NCBI GenBank assembly: GCA_934668345.1
Contig: CAKUNE010000004.1
Coordinates: forward strand, 62,001 to 126,000
DNA: 64,000 nucleotides
DNA from: an uncultured Collinsella sp.
GTDB taxonomy: Bacteria; Actinomycetota; Coriobacteriia; Coriobacteriales; Coriobacteriaceae
Direction: 5' to 3'
In this document: positions 55,081 to 64,000 of the stretch, in pieces
Position numbering within the stretch: position 1 is the stretch's first letter
Layout: each line of letters starts with the position of its first letter
The notes under the pieces: model-generated
The model's input: the letters and a program-made list of their open reading frames with translations, nothing else
What the model was told of the DNA's origin: nothing
Databases searched by the model: none
Position numbers and translations under genes: made by a program

Positions 55081-55797
55081 ATGGCAGACGCAGAGAGCAA
55101 CCTCGTTCCCTCCGAAGCAGCCGACCAGGTCGAGGTCGCGCTCGAGAAGCAGGCCGCAGCCGACGACGGCATCCTGTACCTCAACGAGTACCAGTACGAA
55201 AACGACCTGGTCACCGACTTCGCCCGTCTGGTCGCCTCGCCCAGGCGTCGCGGCTCGCTGTATGTCGCCGCGGCAATTGCCGCGCTCATCGGCATCGGCA
55301 TGCTGCTGGCCGGCGGCAACTGGATCAAGTTTGGCATCGTGCTGATCGTGTTCGGCACCTTTTTGGCCTGGTGGAGCAAAAACCTGCACCACACCCTCGC
55401 CCGCGACTTTATCGACGCCGTCGAGGCCGACGAGTCCATGGGTGGCCGCTATCGCCGCGTCGCCGCCAACGAGGACGGCCTGATGGTTTGGGGCAAGAGC
55501 GGCAAGTCGCAGTTCTTCCCGTTTGAAAAGCTCGACCACGTGCTCGACGGCGAGCGCATCTTTGTGGCCATGTTCGCCGACCAGGGTGTGACGATCCCCA
55601 AGGACACCTTCGTCCGTGGCGATGCCGAGCAGTTTGGCTCCTTCCTTAAGGCGCGCATCAACAAAAAACTCCGCATCGAGACCAAACGCAAGAAGATGAA
55701 GGCCGAGAAGGCCGCCGCCGAGGCCAAGCAGGGCGACAAGCCCCAGGAGACCAAAGGCAAGCAGCGCAAGCAGAAGAAGAACAAGAAGAAGCGCTAA
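55081..55797 (+). CDS. YcxB-like membrane protein
   Basis: 238 residues. Two adjacent membrane helices (YVAAAIAALIGIGMLLAGG and FGIVLIVFGTFLAWW, about 61-97), then a soluble YcxB-type domain (VAANEDGLMVWGKSGKSQ, FPFEKLDHVLDGERIFVAMF) and a highly basic, Lys-rich tail (last ~45 residues) that may bind nucleic acid or acidic lipid. It is divergent from dnaX. SD AGGAG is ten bases upstream. Confidence 0.8.
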   Translation: MADAESNLVPSEAADQVEVALEKQAAADDGILYLNEYQYENDLVTDFARLVASPRRRGSLYVAAAIAALIGIGMLLAGGNWIKFGIVLIVFGTFLAWWSKNLHHTLARDFIDAVEADESMGGRYRRVAANEDGLMVWGKSGKSQFFPFEKLDHVLDGERIFVAMFADQGVTIPKDTFVRGDAEQFGSFLKARINKKLRIETKRKKMKAEKAAAEAKQGDKPQETKGKQRKQKKNKKKR

Positions 55798-55941
55798 GAC
55801 CAAACCAGACAGACAGCCTCGCATCCCGCTATCCTCCCCATGCACCCGAGCGTGCTACACTAGCAGCATCTATGCCACCGCGAATGGCTCGGCCCCACGC
55901 CCGCCGCTCGCAAACGAACTTTAAACGCACGAGGGTTGGCC

Positions 55942-57795
55942 ATGCCGCTTTTCTCGCAACATACCGCCCGGTTCTCGCCGGACGTTCCTTTGGAGGGCAC
56001 CAGCTCTCGCGAGCTGCTCAAGCGGTACCAGCCGCTCGAGACACTTGCGACCGGCGGTTTTGGCTCCATCGAGATTTGCCGCGACACGCACCTGCGCCGC
56101 CGCGTCGCCATTAAGCGCATCCCCCTTATCAACGGCGCCGGCATGCCCGCCAGCGACATCATGGATGTCCTGCGCGAGGCGCACACTGCCGCCATGCTTC
56201 AACATCCCAATATCGTGCAGGTCATCGACTTTACGCATGACACCGCCTATGCCTACCTGGTCATGGAGTATGTCGACGGTATGTCGCTGGCCGAGTTTTT
56301 GCATCGCGTGGACGGCCACTCGCTCACCTTTGACGAGGCCGCGGCCATTGCCGATGCCCTGGGCCAGGCGCTCACCTTCGCCCATAGCAATGGCGTACTC
56401 CACCTGGACATTAAGCCCGCCAACGTGCTCATCGACCACTCGGGCAATGTAAAGCTCACCGACTTTGGCATGGCGCGACTGTCGTCCGCCGGTGGCTTTG
56501 GCGGCTCGCGCGGCGGCACCATCGGCTACATGCCGCCCGAGCAGCTCGATATCGAGACCGGCACGGTCGACGAACGCGCCGATGTCTTTGCCCTTGCCTG
56601 CGTTATCTATGAGGGCTTGTGCGGCAGCGCCCCCTTTATAGCGGCCACGCCCGCCGACTCGCTCGACCGCATCATCGGCGGCGCCACCTATCCCAGCGAG
56701 CTGATACCACACTTTCCCCCGGGAGCCGAGGCCGCGCTCATGAGCGCGCTCTCCCCCATGCCGCAGGACCGCCCCAACAGCATCGAGGCATTTTGCGACC
56801 AACTCCTTGCCGGTCTGGGCAGCGTGCGCGAGGGCCGTCGCAGTCTGGAGCAAATGGTTGGCGAGCTTTCGGATGACGAGCAGGAGCTCAACGATATCGA
56901 GCCGTCGTACTACGAGGACGACGCCATCGAGGTCGATCCCGCGCTCGGCTGGGCGGGCACGCGCTGGAGCCATGCGCGCAACTACACCATGCACGCTATC
57001 TCGGCGCTAACGTGCGGCACCTTTAGCTTTTTGCTGATGCAAACGGCCGGGGTCGCGGCGCTTCCCGGCCTGGTCATTGCGGCTATCGCGATCGGAGCGG
57101 CGGCTGGCCTGGCCCCCCAGATCGGCTCGGCCATCTCGGCTGTGGGCTTTTTGGTGCTCATGGCCAACGCCACCATGCAGGCGCAGGGCATCCTGTCGAT
57201 GTTGCCCGTCGCGGTGATCTTTGCCGCTGCCATGTCCGGTTGGTGGATCGCCTGGGGTCGCACCGAGGCTGCCGCGAGCGCCGCGCTTACCTGTGCACTC
57301 GCGCTTGGCTGTCTGACTGGCAATACCTTCCTGGCAGCTGGGGTCGCCGCCGGCGTCGCGTCATTTTGGCTCGGCCCGGCAAGCGCCGCCGCGGCAACGG
57401 GCATGGGCGTGCTTTTTGCCCGTCTGGCCACGGTCGCGCTTTCAGCCGGAGGCGTGCTGGGGCTCGGTAACGTTGCCGCAGCGCTGGAAGACCCGCTCCT
57501 TTGGGCTGCCTTTGTGCTGGTCGCGACAACTGCCGCGGCGTCATCTGCGCTGCTCAATGCCCATGCCAAGCGTGCTGACCAGGGCTCAAACCTTGCCGCA
57601 ATCGCCGCCATCGCTGTCACCGGCATCGGCTGCGCAGCGGCATCCTGTCTTGCACACCATATGGAAATTGCCAGCCTTGCAGCCGCGGTCGCCGCCAAGG
57701 CGGCAGTTGCGGGAACCCTATCCTCTATAATTGTTGGGATATGCCTATATTTGCTCGGATACCAAAGAACCTATACGGAGAGTGATCTTTCGTGA
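55942..57795 (+). CDS. Ser/Thr protein kinase with polytopic membrane domain
   Basis: 617 residues from ATG 55942 (GAGGG six bases upstream). Kinase domain about 29-290: loop ATGGFGSIEIC, K58 in VAIKRI, catalytic loop LHLDIKPANVLI (Asp156; Leu in place of Arg of HRD), TDFGMA (174-176), GTIGYMPPEQLD. From about 345 to 605 there are eight or so membrane segments, unlike PknB with its single helix and PASTA domains. The stop overlaps the next start (GTGA), so it is coupled to fhaA. It heads the fha-pstP-rodA/pbpA cluster. Confidence 0.92.
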   Translation: MPLFSQHTARFSPDVPLEGTSSRELLKRYQPLETLATGGFGSIEICRDTHLRRRVAIKRIPLINGAGMPASDIMDVLREAHTAAMLQHPNIVQVIDFTHDTAYAYLVMEYVDGMSLAEFLHRVDGHSLTFDEAAAIADALGQALTFAHSNGVLHLDIKPANVLIDHSGNVKLTDFGMARLSSAGGFGGSRGGTIGYMPPEQLDIETGTVDERADVFALACVIYEGLCGSAPFIAATPADSLDRIIGGATYPSELIPHFPPGAEAALMSALSPMPQDRPNSIEAFCDQLLAGLGSVREGRRSLEQMVGELSDDEQELNDIEPSYYEDDAIEVDPALGWAGTRWSHARNYTMHAISALTCGTFSFLLMQTAGVAALPGLVIAAIAIGAAAGLAPQIGSAISAVGFLVLMANATMQAQGILSMLPVAVIFAAAMSGWWIAWGRTEAAASAALTCALALGCLTGNTFLAAGVAAGVASFWLGPASAAAATGMGVLFARLATVALSAGGVLGLGNVAAALEDPLLWAAFVLVATTAAASSALLNAHAKRADQGSNLAAIAAIAVTGIGCAAASCLAHHMEIASLAAAVAAKAAVAGTLSSIIVGICLYLLGYQRTYTESDLS

Positions 57796-58805
57796 ACTTC
57801 CTGAACATCTTCGAGGACCACGTGGCCGGCATCTTCGGTGCCACCCGTGCCCCGTTCTCCTTTAAGAAGCTTGCCAAGCAGGCCGCTCGCGACATGGAGG
57901 ATCAGACTCTGGTGATTAACGGCGTCAACACGGCGCCGGCACTCTATACCATCCTGATCGCCGCCGACGACGATCCCATGCTCGCCCCGTTCTACCCCGA
58001 GCTTTCGCGCGAGGTCCGCGAGTTTGTGAAGGCGCAGGCCGAAAAGCGCCGCTATGTCTTTGTCGGCGAGCCCCTCGTGCGCTTTATGATCGATCCGCAG
58101 CTGCGCGCCGGCAAGTTCTCGGTCTTTGCCGAGAACGTCGATGCCCCCACGCTCGGCCGCCTGTACGAAGAAGAGCGCGCCTATCAAAACGGCCTGGGCC
58201 AGAACAACTCCGCGGTAAGCCGTGCCGCCAGCGCCCCGCGCGCCGGCCAGCAGCAGTTTGCTGCCCCGCAGCAGCAGCGCCCCGCCGCCATGCCCCAGCA
58301 GCAGCCGACGCCTCGCGCCGCCACTCCTGACCCGCTTGCCACGGCAGACCCCTTCGCGCCTAGCGTCCCCGACCCCGCCGCCGCGCCCATCCCGGTGCCG
58401 CAGACCATCTCGCGCGACGCGCTTGCCGGCATGGGCGGAGCCGCCGCGACCGGTGCCGCCGTGGGCCTAGGCGCCGCAGCCGGCATCGCCTCCAACATGG
58501 CGAGCACTCGCGCCCCGCAGCGCCCGCTCGCCCAGCTCGTCGACGTCGTGAGCGGCGAGAGCCATAGCATCACCTCCGCACAGGTGACCATCGGTCGCGA
58601 GCGCTCAGTTTCCGACATTGCCCTGCGCGACCCCAACGTGTCGCGCCGCCACGCCCAGCTCACCTTTACGGGCTCGGATTGGTCGATCGAGGACCTCAAT
58701 TCCACCAACGGCACACTCGTCAACAACCGCCGCATTACGCGCTGCCCGCTGCGCAACGGCGATCTGCTGACGTTTGGCCTGAGCACCTTTGAATTTAGGG
58801 GATAG
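57792..58805 (+). CDS. fhaA: FhaA-like protein: DUF3662 plus FHA domain
   Basis: 337 residues from GTG 57792. The N-terminal DUF3662 domain (about 1-115) includes NFLNIFEDHVAGIFGATRAP. A Gln/Pro/Ala-rich linker (about 130-250) follows, and a C-terminal FHA domain (about 255-337) with TIGRERSVSDIAL, SRRHAQLTF and EDLNSTNGTLVNN. In mycobacteria FhaA links PknB signalling to the MurJ lipid-II flippase complex. The order kinase-fhaA-fhaB-pstP-rodA/pbpA matches the classical actinobacterial cluster except that a kinase is here at the front. Confidence 0.93.
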   Translation: MNFLNIFEDHVAGIFGATRAPFSFKKLAKQAARDMEDQTLVINGVNTAPALYTILIAADDDPMLAPFYPELSREVREFVKAQAEKRRYVFVGEPLVRFMIDPQLRAGKFSVFAENVDAPTLGRLYEEERAYQNGLGQNNSAVSRAASAPRAGQQQFAAPQQQRPAAMPQQQPTPRAATPDPLATADPFAPSVPDPAAAPIPVPQTISRDALAGMGGAAATGAAVGLGAAAGIASNMASTRAPQRPLAQLVDVVSGESHSITSAQVTIGRERSVSDIALRDPNVSRRHAQLTFTGSDWSIEDLNSTNGTLVNNRRITRCPLRNGDLLTFGLSTFEFRG

Positions 58806-58811
58806 TCGCTT

Positions 58812-59228
58812 ATGAACATCGATATCGTCCTTTTTGCAGGCCGCATCGTCCTGGTCGCCCTGCTCTATATCTTCCTGTTCGCCGTCATGAAGACCGGCGT
58901 GGGGCTTGTGCGCGGACAGCGCCGCGACTCGGCTATCTGGACGATCGATGTGGACAAGGGTCCGCGCGGTATCCGCGGCATCCACGTAGATATGCTCGGC
59001 CCCGTCATCGTCGGTCGCTCGCCATCTTCGGACATCTGCATCAACGAACCATTCGTCTCGGCCTCGCATGCGCGTTTTTCGCTGCAGGGCCCGGCGCTCA
59101 TCATCGAGGACCTCAACTCGCTTAACGGCACGCTCGTCAACGGCCGCCAGCTTGTGGAGCCCGCAACGCTGCGCGAGGGCGACGAAGTCCAGATCGGCGA
59201 TGTGGTCATGAAGGTGAACCGTCGATGA
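58812..59228 (+). CDS. fhaB: FhaB-like protein: membrane helix plus FHA domain
   Basis: 138 residues. One N-terminal membrane helix (IVLVALLYIFLFAVM) and a cytoplasmic FHA domain (about 55-138) with VGRSPSSDICIN, SASHARFSL and EDLNSLNGTLVNG. In mycobacteria FhaB (FipA) helps divisome assembly. It lies 6 bp after fhaA; its stop overlaps the start of pstP. Confidence 0.93.
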   Translation: MNIDIVLFAGRIVLVALLYIFLFAVMKTGVGLVRGQRRDSAIWTIDVDKGPRGIRGIHVDMLGPVIVGRSPSSDICINEPFVSASHARFSLQGPALIIEDLNSLNGTLVNGRQLVEPATLREGDEVQIGDVVMKVNRR

Positions 59229-61159
59229 TCGACGAGGAGAACAAGTCCGCGACTATGACCGAGGCACCGGCTGCCGCCACAGCTGCGCCGGCCCACGCCG
59301 CTCCGGCGGGCTCCGCACCCGTGGAACCCGAGGACACCGTGTTCTCCCTGCCTCTTTCGCATGTAACGCATGATATTTCGGATCTCGCCGATAACGAGGA
59401 CGAAGAGGATGCCGTAGCGGCGCCCATCGGCGCACATGCTGCGGAACAGCCCACAGCACCCGAAGCAACCTCGGCGCCAGCTCACTTTGCGGAGCCCGTC
59501 GCCGCGGCAATCAACGAGAGCGCTGCGGTGTTTGCAGCACCCGAGCCCGCCGCGCCGGCGTTTCCCATAGCTCCGGCATCCGAAGTTGCGCCCGTGTCTA
59601 CGCCGGCGCCCGAAGCGGGGCCATCCCCCGAGGACGGCCCTGCACCCAAGACCCCGCAGCCTGCGCCCGCAAGCGAGTCCGATGCCGTGGCCGAGCCCGC
59701 CGCCCAGTCGCAAAGCATGCCCGCGCCGTCGCACTTTGCGACGCCCGAGCCTATAGACGTCAGCCCGCAAGACGGCGAGTCGACCGCCCGCGTGTCCGAG
59801 GAGCCCGGCTCCCCGGACACCGGCGATTCCGAATCAAACGCCGAGACCGACACCGTCTCTCCCGGTGATACAGCCGAGATCGACGTTGCCGCCGTTGAGG
59901 CCAAGCTCAAAGACCCCGGCTCGACCATGAGCTTTGAGCCCCTGACCGAGGAGCGCATCGAGACCGACTCGACCTATGATGCCGGCACCACCACGCAACT
60001 CATGTGGGGCGCCCGCTCCGACGTTGGCTGCATACGCCCGCACAATGAGGATTCCTACCTGGTGCAGTCGCCGCTCTTTTGCGTATGCGACGGCATGGGC
60101 GGTCACGCCGCCGGCGAGGTAGCCTCTTCCATCGCCGTCGAGACTATTGCCAAGACGGCCCCGCAGTCCGCCGACGCAGCACGCCTGGCCGCAGCCGTCG
60201 AGGCAGCCAACGCCGCCGTAATCGAGGCGGCCCTGAACGGCCTGGGCAAGCCCGGCATGGGCTGCACAGCCACTTGCGCCTATATCGAAAACGACACGCT
60301 CGCCATCGCCCACGTGGGTGACTCTCGCGCCTACCTGCTCCACGAGGGCACGCTCATCCGCGTGACCCGCGACCACTCCTACGTGGAGGAGCTCGTGGAC
60401 GCCGGCGAGATTACGGCAGACGAGGCTCGCGTCCACCCCAACCGTTCGGTCATCACCCGTGCGCTGGGCTCGGACCCCGCCATGTATGCCGACCACTTCA
60501 CTCTGCATATCGAGGAAGGCGACCGCCTGATCCTGTGCTCCGACGGCCTTTCGAGCATGATTCCCGATAGCGATATCGAGAACATCGCCACGCAGTCCTC
60601 AACCGCGCAAATCTGCGTCGACAACCTAGTGGACGCGGCGCTTGCCGCCGGCGGCCACGACAACGTGACCGTAGTAGTCGTTGACCTGGTTGACGATGGC
60701 GTTATGCGCGAAGCGCAACGCGTGCGTCGCCGCAACATTACTATCGCCGCCATCCTGGCCCTCGTCTTTGTGCTGGCAGCTGGCATCTGGGCCTACACGG
60801 GTGTCACCGGCTCGTACTACCTGGGTACCTACCAGGGCAATGTCGCCGTCTGGCGCGGCCTGCCCGGCAAGCCGCTCGGACTCAAGCTCCACTGGCTCGA
60901 AAGCGAAACCAGCATTAAGCTGTCCGACCTGCCCGAAGACACGCAAAACCGCCTCAAGGCGGGCATTCCGCAAACAAGTGTCGACGATGCGCAAGACACG
61001 ATATCCAAGTACCGCCACCAGATCGACGAGGAACAGACCCGCCAGGTGATCGACGCGCAAACGATTCGCGACAACACCAATCAGGGATCGCCCTCCGAAT
61101 CAGATTCCGAGAAAACCGCCGAACAGTCCGCCGAGGCCGAAGCCTCCGATAAGAATTAG
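59225..61159 (+). CDS. pstP: PP2C-family Ser/Thr phosphatase PstP with long N-terminal extension
   Basis: 644 residues. The first ~250 are Ala/Pro/Glu-rich and probably disordered, not found in usual PstP. The PP2C domain (about 258-500) has metal-site motifs ARSDVGCIRPHNEDSYL, CVCDGMGGHAAGEVAS, VGDSRAYLLH and DNVTVVVVDL. One membrane helix (about 505-525) and an external tail follow. It reverses Ser/Thr phosphorylation of kinases and wall regulators. The start overlaps the fhaB stop (ATGA); a later ATG at 59254 is possible. Confidence 0.92.
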   Translation: MIDEENKSATMTEAPAAATAAPAHAAPAGSAPVEPEDTVFSLPLSHVTHDISDLADNEDEEDAVAAPIGAHAAEQPTAPEATSAPAHFAEPVAAAINESAAVFAAPEPAAPAFPIAPASEVAPVSTPAPEAGPSPEDGPAPKTPQPAPASESDAVAEPAAQSQSMPAPSHFATPEPIDVSPQDGESTARVSEEPGSPDTGDSESNAETDTVSPGDTAEIDVAAVEAKLKDPGSTMSFEPLTEERIETDSTYDAGTTTQLMWGARSDVGCIRPHNEDSYLVQSPLFCVCDGMGGHAAGEVASSIAVETIAKTAPQSADAARLAAAVEAANAAVIEAALNGLGKPGMGCTATCAYIENDTLAIAHVGDSRAYLLHEGTLIRVTRDHSYVEELVDAGEITADEARVHPNRSVITRALGSDPAMYADHFTLHIEEGDRLILCSDGLSSMIPDSDIENIATQSSTAQICVDNLVDAALAAGGHDNVTVVVVDLVDDGVMREAQRVRRRNITIAAILALVFVLAAGIWAYTGVTGSYYLGTYQGNVAVWRGLPGKPLGLKLHWLESETSIKLSDLPEDTQNRLKAGIPQTSVDDAQDTISKYRHQIDEEQTRQVIDAQTIRDNTNQGSPSESDSEKTAEQSAEAEASDKN

Positions 61160-61175
61160 AAAGGGAGTGCCGCTT

Positions 61176-64000
61176 ATGAGTCGCCGCAACACCGAGCTGC
61201 TCTTGCTCATCGCCTCGGCGTTCCCCGTCATCCTGCTGTATGCGATGTACGTCCTCACCGCGGGCGCTGCCATCTCCTTTGAGACGCTCGCCGTACCGAT
61301 CGGCCTCTTTGCCGCCTTTGCCGCGGCCCACATTGCCGTGCGCATCTTGGCGCCCGGCGCCGACCCCGCCATCCTGCCCATTGTCTTTGTGCTTTCGGGC
61401 ATCGGCATCACGTTCGTGACGCGTCTCGCCCCCGCTCTCGCCATCTCACAGCTCATCATCCTGTTTGTCTCGGTGGCCCTGATGGTGGGAACGCTCGCAC
61501 TGGTTAAGAACCTCGACGTAGTCATGCGCTACAAGTACACCTTTGGCATCATCGGCATCATTCTGTTAATGCTGCCTATTTTTATCGGCACCACGATCTC
61601 GGGCTCCAAGCTGTGGATTCGCATCGCCGGCTTTACCATCCAGCCCGGCGAGTTCGCCAAGGTCTTTATCGTGCTGTTCCTGGCCGGCTACCTGGCCGAG
61701 AACCGCGAGCTGCTCTCTATTTCCAACCGAAAGATCCTGGGCTTTAAAGTTCCGCGCCTGCGCCTGCTGCTTCCGCTCTTTGCGGTATGGGGCGTATGCC
61801 TGCTCGTCGTCGTCTTCGAGCGCGATCTGGGCTCGGCAGTGCTGTTCTATACCATCTTCTTGCTGATGCTCTACGTTGCCACGGGACGCTTCTCATACGT
61901 CATCATCGGCCTCGCACTTTTGGCCGTGGGAGCCGTGGGCGCCTACAAGTTCCTGTCGCACGTTCAGGTGCGTTTCCAGGTTTGGGTCGATCCGTTTAAG
62001 GACGCCCAGGGGCAGGGCTACCAGATCGTCCAGTCGCTCTTCTCGCTCGCCGACGGCGGCCTAGTCGGCGTTGGCATCGGCAACGGTATGGCCAACAACA
62101 TCCCCGTCGTCGAATCCGACTTTATCTTCTCGGCCATCGGCGAGGAAATGGGCCTTTTGGGCGGCGGCGCCGTACTCATCCTGTTTATGCTCTTTGCCGT
62201 TCGCGGCCTGACCACGGCCGCCCGCGCCAAGTCCGACCTTGCCGCCTTCAGCGCGACCGGCCTTACGGCCGCCATCAGCTTCCAGGCTTTCTTGATCGTT
62301 GGCGGCGTTACCCGCCTGATCCCGCTGACCGGCGTTACCCTGCCCTTTATGAGCCAGGGTGGCTCCTCGCTGCTGGCGAGCTTTATCATCGTCGCGCTGC
62401 TGCTGCGCGCCGGTGACGAGGCGACCGGACGCGAGGCCGAACTCACCGGCACCGGCACCATGGCAGCCATCACCGACGACCAGGTCGCATCCGCCGCGGC
62501 CCCGACCGGCACGCGCTTTGCCGCCTCGTCTTCGTATGGCCGCGGCAGCCACTCCGCCGGTTCGCGCATGCGCCGTCGCCTGCTCGACACGCCCGAATCC
62601 GGCGTGCTCGGCCGCGTGGCACTCGCCAACCGCCTGACCCGCGCGGTGCTCGCCTTTACGGCGCTGTTCGCCATCCTTATCGGCAACCTCACCTATGTCC
62701 AGGTCATCAAGGCCAAGGACTACCAGGACATGCCTACCAACAACCACACCATCGCCCGCTCCAAGTACATCCAGCGCGGCTCCATCATCACGTCCGACGG
62801 CGTGACGCTGGCCGAGTCGCTGCAGCAGGAAGACGGCACCTACGCCCGCTCCTACCCCAACGGTAACATGGCAGCGCACGTGGTGGGCTACGTAAGCCAG
62901 CAGTACGGCACCGCCGGCATCGAGGCCGTCATGAACGACACGCTCACCGGCTCCAAGGATTACTCCAGCTGGAACAATGCCATCGCGTCGCTCGCGGGTC
63001 AGACCCAGCCGGGCAACACCGCCAAGCTCACCATCGACTCACGCATCCAGACGGCTGCCGAGCAGGCGCTCAAGGGCTTTAAGGGTGCCGTGGTGGTCTT
63101 GGATCCGCGCACCGGCGCGGTCCTCGCATGCGCCAGCTCGCCCACCTACGACAACACCAACATCGACGCGCTGCTGCAGACGGGCGGCGGCGAGGACGGC
63201 TCCATGTACGACCGCTCCATGGACGCGCTGTACACCCCGGGCTCCACCTTTAAGGTCGTCACGCTTTCCGCGGCACTCGAGACCGGTACCGCCAGCCTTA
63301 CCAGCACTTACCAGGCTCCCGGCTCCATGGACATCGGCAACGCCCCGGTCACCAACTCCGCCAACGAGAGCTACGGCACTATCAGCTTGCAACAGGCCTT
63401 TGCCGTGTCCTCCAACGTCGTCTTTGGCCAGGTGGCAAACGAGGTCGGCGCAAACACGCTCGTTCAGTTTGCCAACGCCTTTGGCTACGGCCAGAAGCTC
63501 GGCCAGGACCTGACCTCCACGGCCTCCATCATGGCCGACCCATCGCTCATGACCGAGTGGGAGATCGCTTGGGCAGGCGCCGGCCAGCCTGTCGGCATGG
63601 ACCACACGCCCGGCCCGCAGACCACGGTCATGCAAAATGCCGTGATCGCCGCAGCCATCGCCAACAGCGGCGTGGTCATGGACCCGTTCTTTGTTTCCCA
63701 GGTGCTCGCACCGGACGGAACCGTGGTCAAGACCACGCAGTCCCGCTCGCTGGGTCAGGCCGTCAGCTCTGCCACGGCCGACCAGGTCAAGCAGGCCATG
63801 CTCGCCGTCGTACAGTCCGGCACCGGCACCGATGCCCAGATTCCGGGCGTCAAGGTTGCCGGCAAGACCGGCTCGGCCGAGACCGGAGGCACCAACGTCA
63901 ACTCGATGTTTATCGGCTTTGCACCTTACGATTCACCCACGGTCGCCATCTCGGTGGCCTTGGAGGATTACGACCAACACGACGTCGAGGCGGCCAAGAT
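61176..64000 (+). CDS. FtsW/RodA glycosyltransferase fused to class B penicillin-binding protein (3' end beyond window)
   Basis: ATG 61176 (AAAGGGAG upstream) is followed by 941 uninterrupted codons to the window end. Residues ~1-410 are a ten-helix SEDS glycosyltransferase: GSKLWIRIAGFTIQPGEFAK, VVFERDLGSAVLF, VVESDFIFSAIGEEMGLLGG and LPFMSQGGSSLLAS. A hydrophilic linker (~410-485) and one membrane helix (~490-510) lead to a transpeptidase with Ser690-T-F-Lys (PGSTFKVV), SSN at 745-747 and KTG at 897-899. In other actinobacteria rodA and pbpA are separate neighbours. Here they form one chain, coupling glycan polymerisation and cross-linking. A PknB gene may follow outside. Confidence 0.95.
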   Translation, partial: MSRRNTELLLLIASAFPVILLYAMYVLTAGAAISFETLAVPIGLFAAFAAAHIAVRILAPGADPAILPIVFVLSGIGITFVTRLAPALAISQLIILFVSVALMVGTLALVKNLDVVMRYKYTFGIIGIILLMLPIFIGTTISGSKLWIRIAGFTIQPGEFAKVFIVLFLAGYLAENRELLSISNRKILGFKVPRLRLLLPLFAVWGVCLLVVVFERDLGSAVLFYTIFLLMLYVATGRFSYVIIGLALLAVGAVGAYKFLSHVQVRFQVWVDPFKDAQGQGYQIVQSLFSLADGGLVGVGIGNGMANNIPVVESDFIFSAIGEEMGLLGGGAVLILFMLFAVRGLTTAARAKSDLAAFSATGLTAAISFQAFLIVGGVTRLIPLTGVTLPFMSQGGSSLLASFIIVALLLRAGDEATGREAELTGTGTMAAITDDQVASAAAPTGTRFAASSSYGRGSHSAGSRMRRRLLDTPESGVLGRVALANRLTRAVLAFTALFAILIGNLTYVQVIKAKDYQDMPTNNHTIARSKYIQRGSIITSDGVTLAESLQQEDGTYARSYPNGNMAAHVVGYVSQQYGTAGIEAVMNDTLTGSKDYSSWNNAIASLAGQTQPGNTAKLTIDSRIQTAAEQALKGFKGAVVVLDPRTGAVLACASSPTYDNTNIDALLQTGGGEDGSMYDRSMDALYTPGSTFKVVTLSAALETGTASLTSTYQAPGSMDIGNAPVTNSANESYGTISLQQAFAVSSNVVFGQVANEVGANTLVQFANAFGYGQKLGQDLTSTASIMADPSLMTEWEIAWAGAGQPVGMDHTPGPQTTVMQNAVIAAAIANSGVVMDPFFVSQVLAPDGTVVKTTQSRSLGQAVSSATADQVKQAMLAVVQSGTGTDAQIPGVKVAGKTGSAETGGTNVNSMFIGFAPYDSPTVAISVALEDYDQHDVEAAK

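Noticed and set aside
54966-55439. N-terminal extension of DnaX
   Set aside because: The upstream codons overlap the divergent YcxB-like gene antisense and have Ser/Arg-rich shadow composition; ATG 54965 has a strong ribosome site and the family-typical start ESLYRKYRP.

Overview
The window looks like chromosome of a Collinsella-type member of the Coriobacteriia (Actinomycetota), close to C. aerofaciens in style. The signs are high GC, mannose-family PTS genes, pyruvate:ferredoxin oxidoreductase, rubrerythrin (anaerobic metabolism), LytS/LytTR pairs, and an actinobacterial fhaA-fhaB-pstP-rodA/pbpA cluster. I see no phage, IS transposase, plasmid or CRISPR genes. The organism is inferred from gene content only.

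Layout. 1-4.2 kb (minus): recQ (cut by the window edge), a GntR/UTRA regulator, a YitT membrane protein and a HAD phosphatase. 4.4-11.7 kb: an Amadori-sugar (fructoselysine/glucoselysine) type locus with mannose-family PTS EIIAB-EIIC-EIID, a first FrlB-like SIS deglycase, an EamA transporter, a second FrlB-like SIS deglycase and a divergent second GntR regulator. 11.7-22.7 kb (minus): GNAT, threonine aldolase, PAP2 phosphatase, mfd, nth, ABC exporter, rmuC and a small membrane protein. 23-24.4 kb: repeat-rich DNA around a membrane protein. 24.4-27.8 kb: rubrerythrin, MutY-like glycosylase, Rrf2 regulator, tRNA-Asp and a phosphodiesterase. 27.8-35.9 kb: two paralogous LytS/LytTR systems, the first behind a glycosyltransferase, separated by an Atg22-type MFS and a zinc phospholipase-like protein. 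36-45.8 kb: amidohydrolase, APC permease, C39-like peptidase, carbamate kinase, nifJ. 46.2-49.9 kb: a secreted protein - Ser/Thr kinase - FHA operon. 50.1-55 kb: recR-ybaB-(insert)-dnaX. 55-64 kb (plus): YcxB-like protein, polytopic Ser/Thr kinase, fhaA, fhaB, pstP, and a single reading frame that fuses FtsW/RodA to a class B penicillin-binding protein and runs off the window.

Genes acting together. The PTS imports and phosphorylates a sugar or sugar-amine that the SIS deglycases would split, with GntR regulators sensing it. The 46-50 kb and 56-64 kb loci are both Ser/Thr phospho-signalling modules (kinases, FHA readers, phosphatase); the second feeds directly into cell-wall synthesis. Rubrerythrin, Rrf2 and the glycosylases fit oxidative and DNA-damage defence in an anaerobe.

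The most unusual material is intergenic. There are two copies of a ~147 bp element whose loops are conserved while its stems change with compensating bases, three hairpins sharing one loop but carrying different stems, several inverted-repeat elements with 25-39 bp arms, and small GTCCC-core repeats that supply the stop codons of neighbouring genes. Most genes have clear Shine-Dalgarno sequences, which were used to choose starts.
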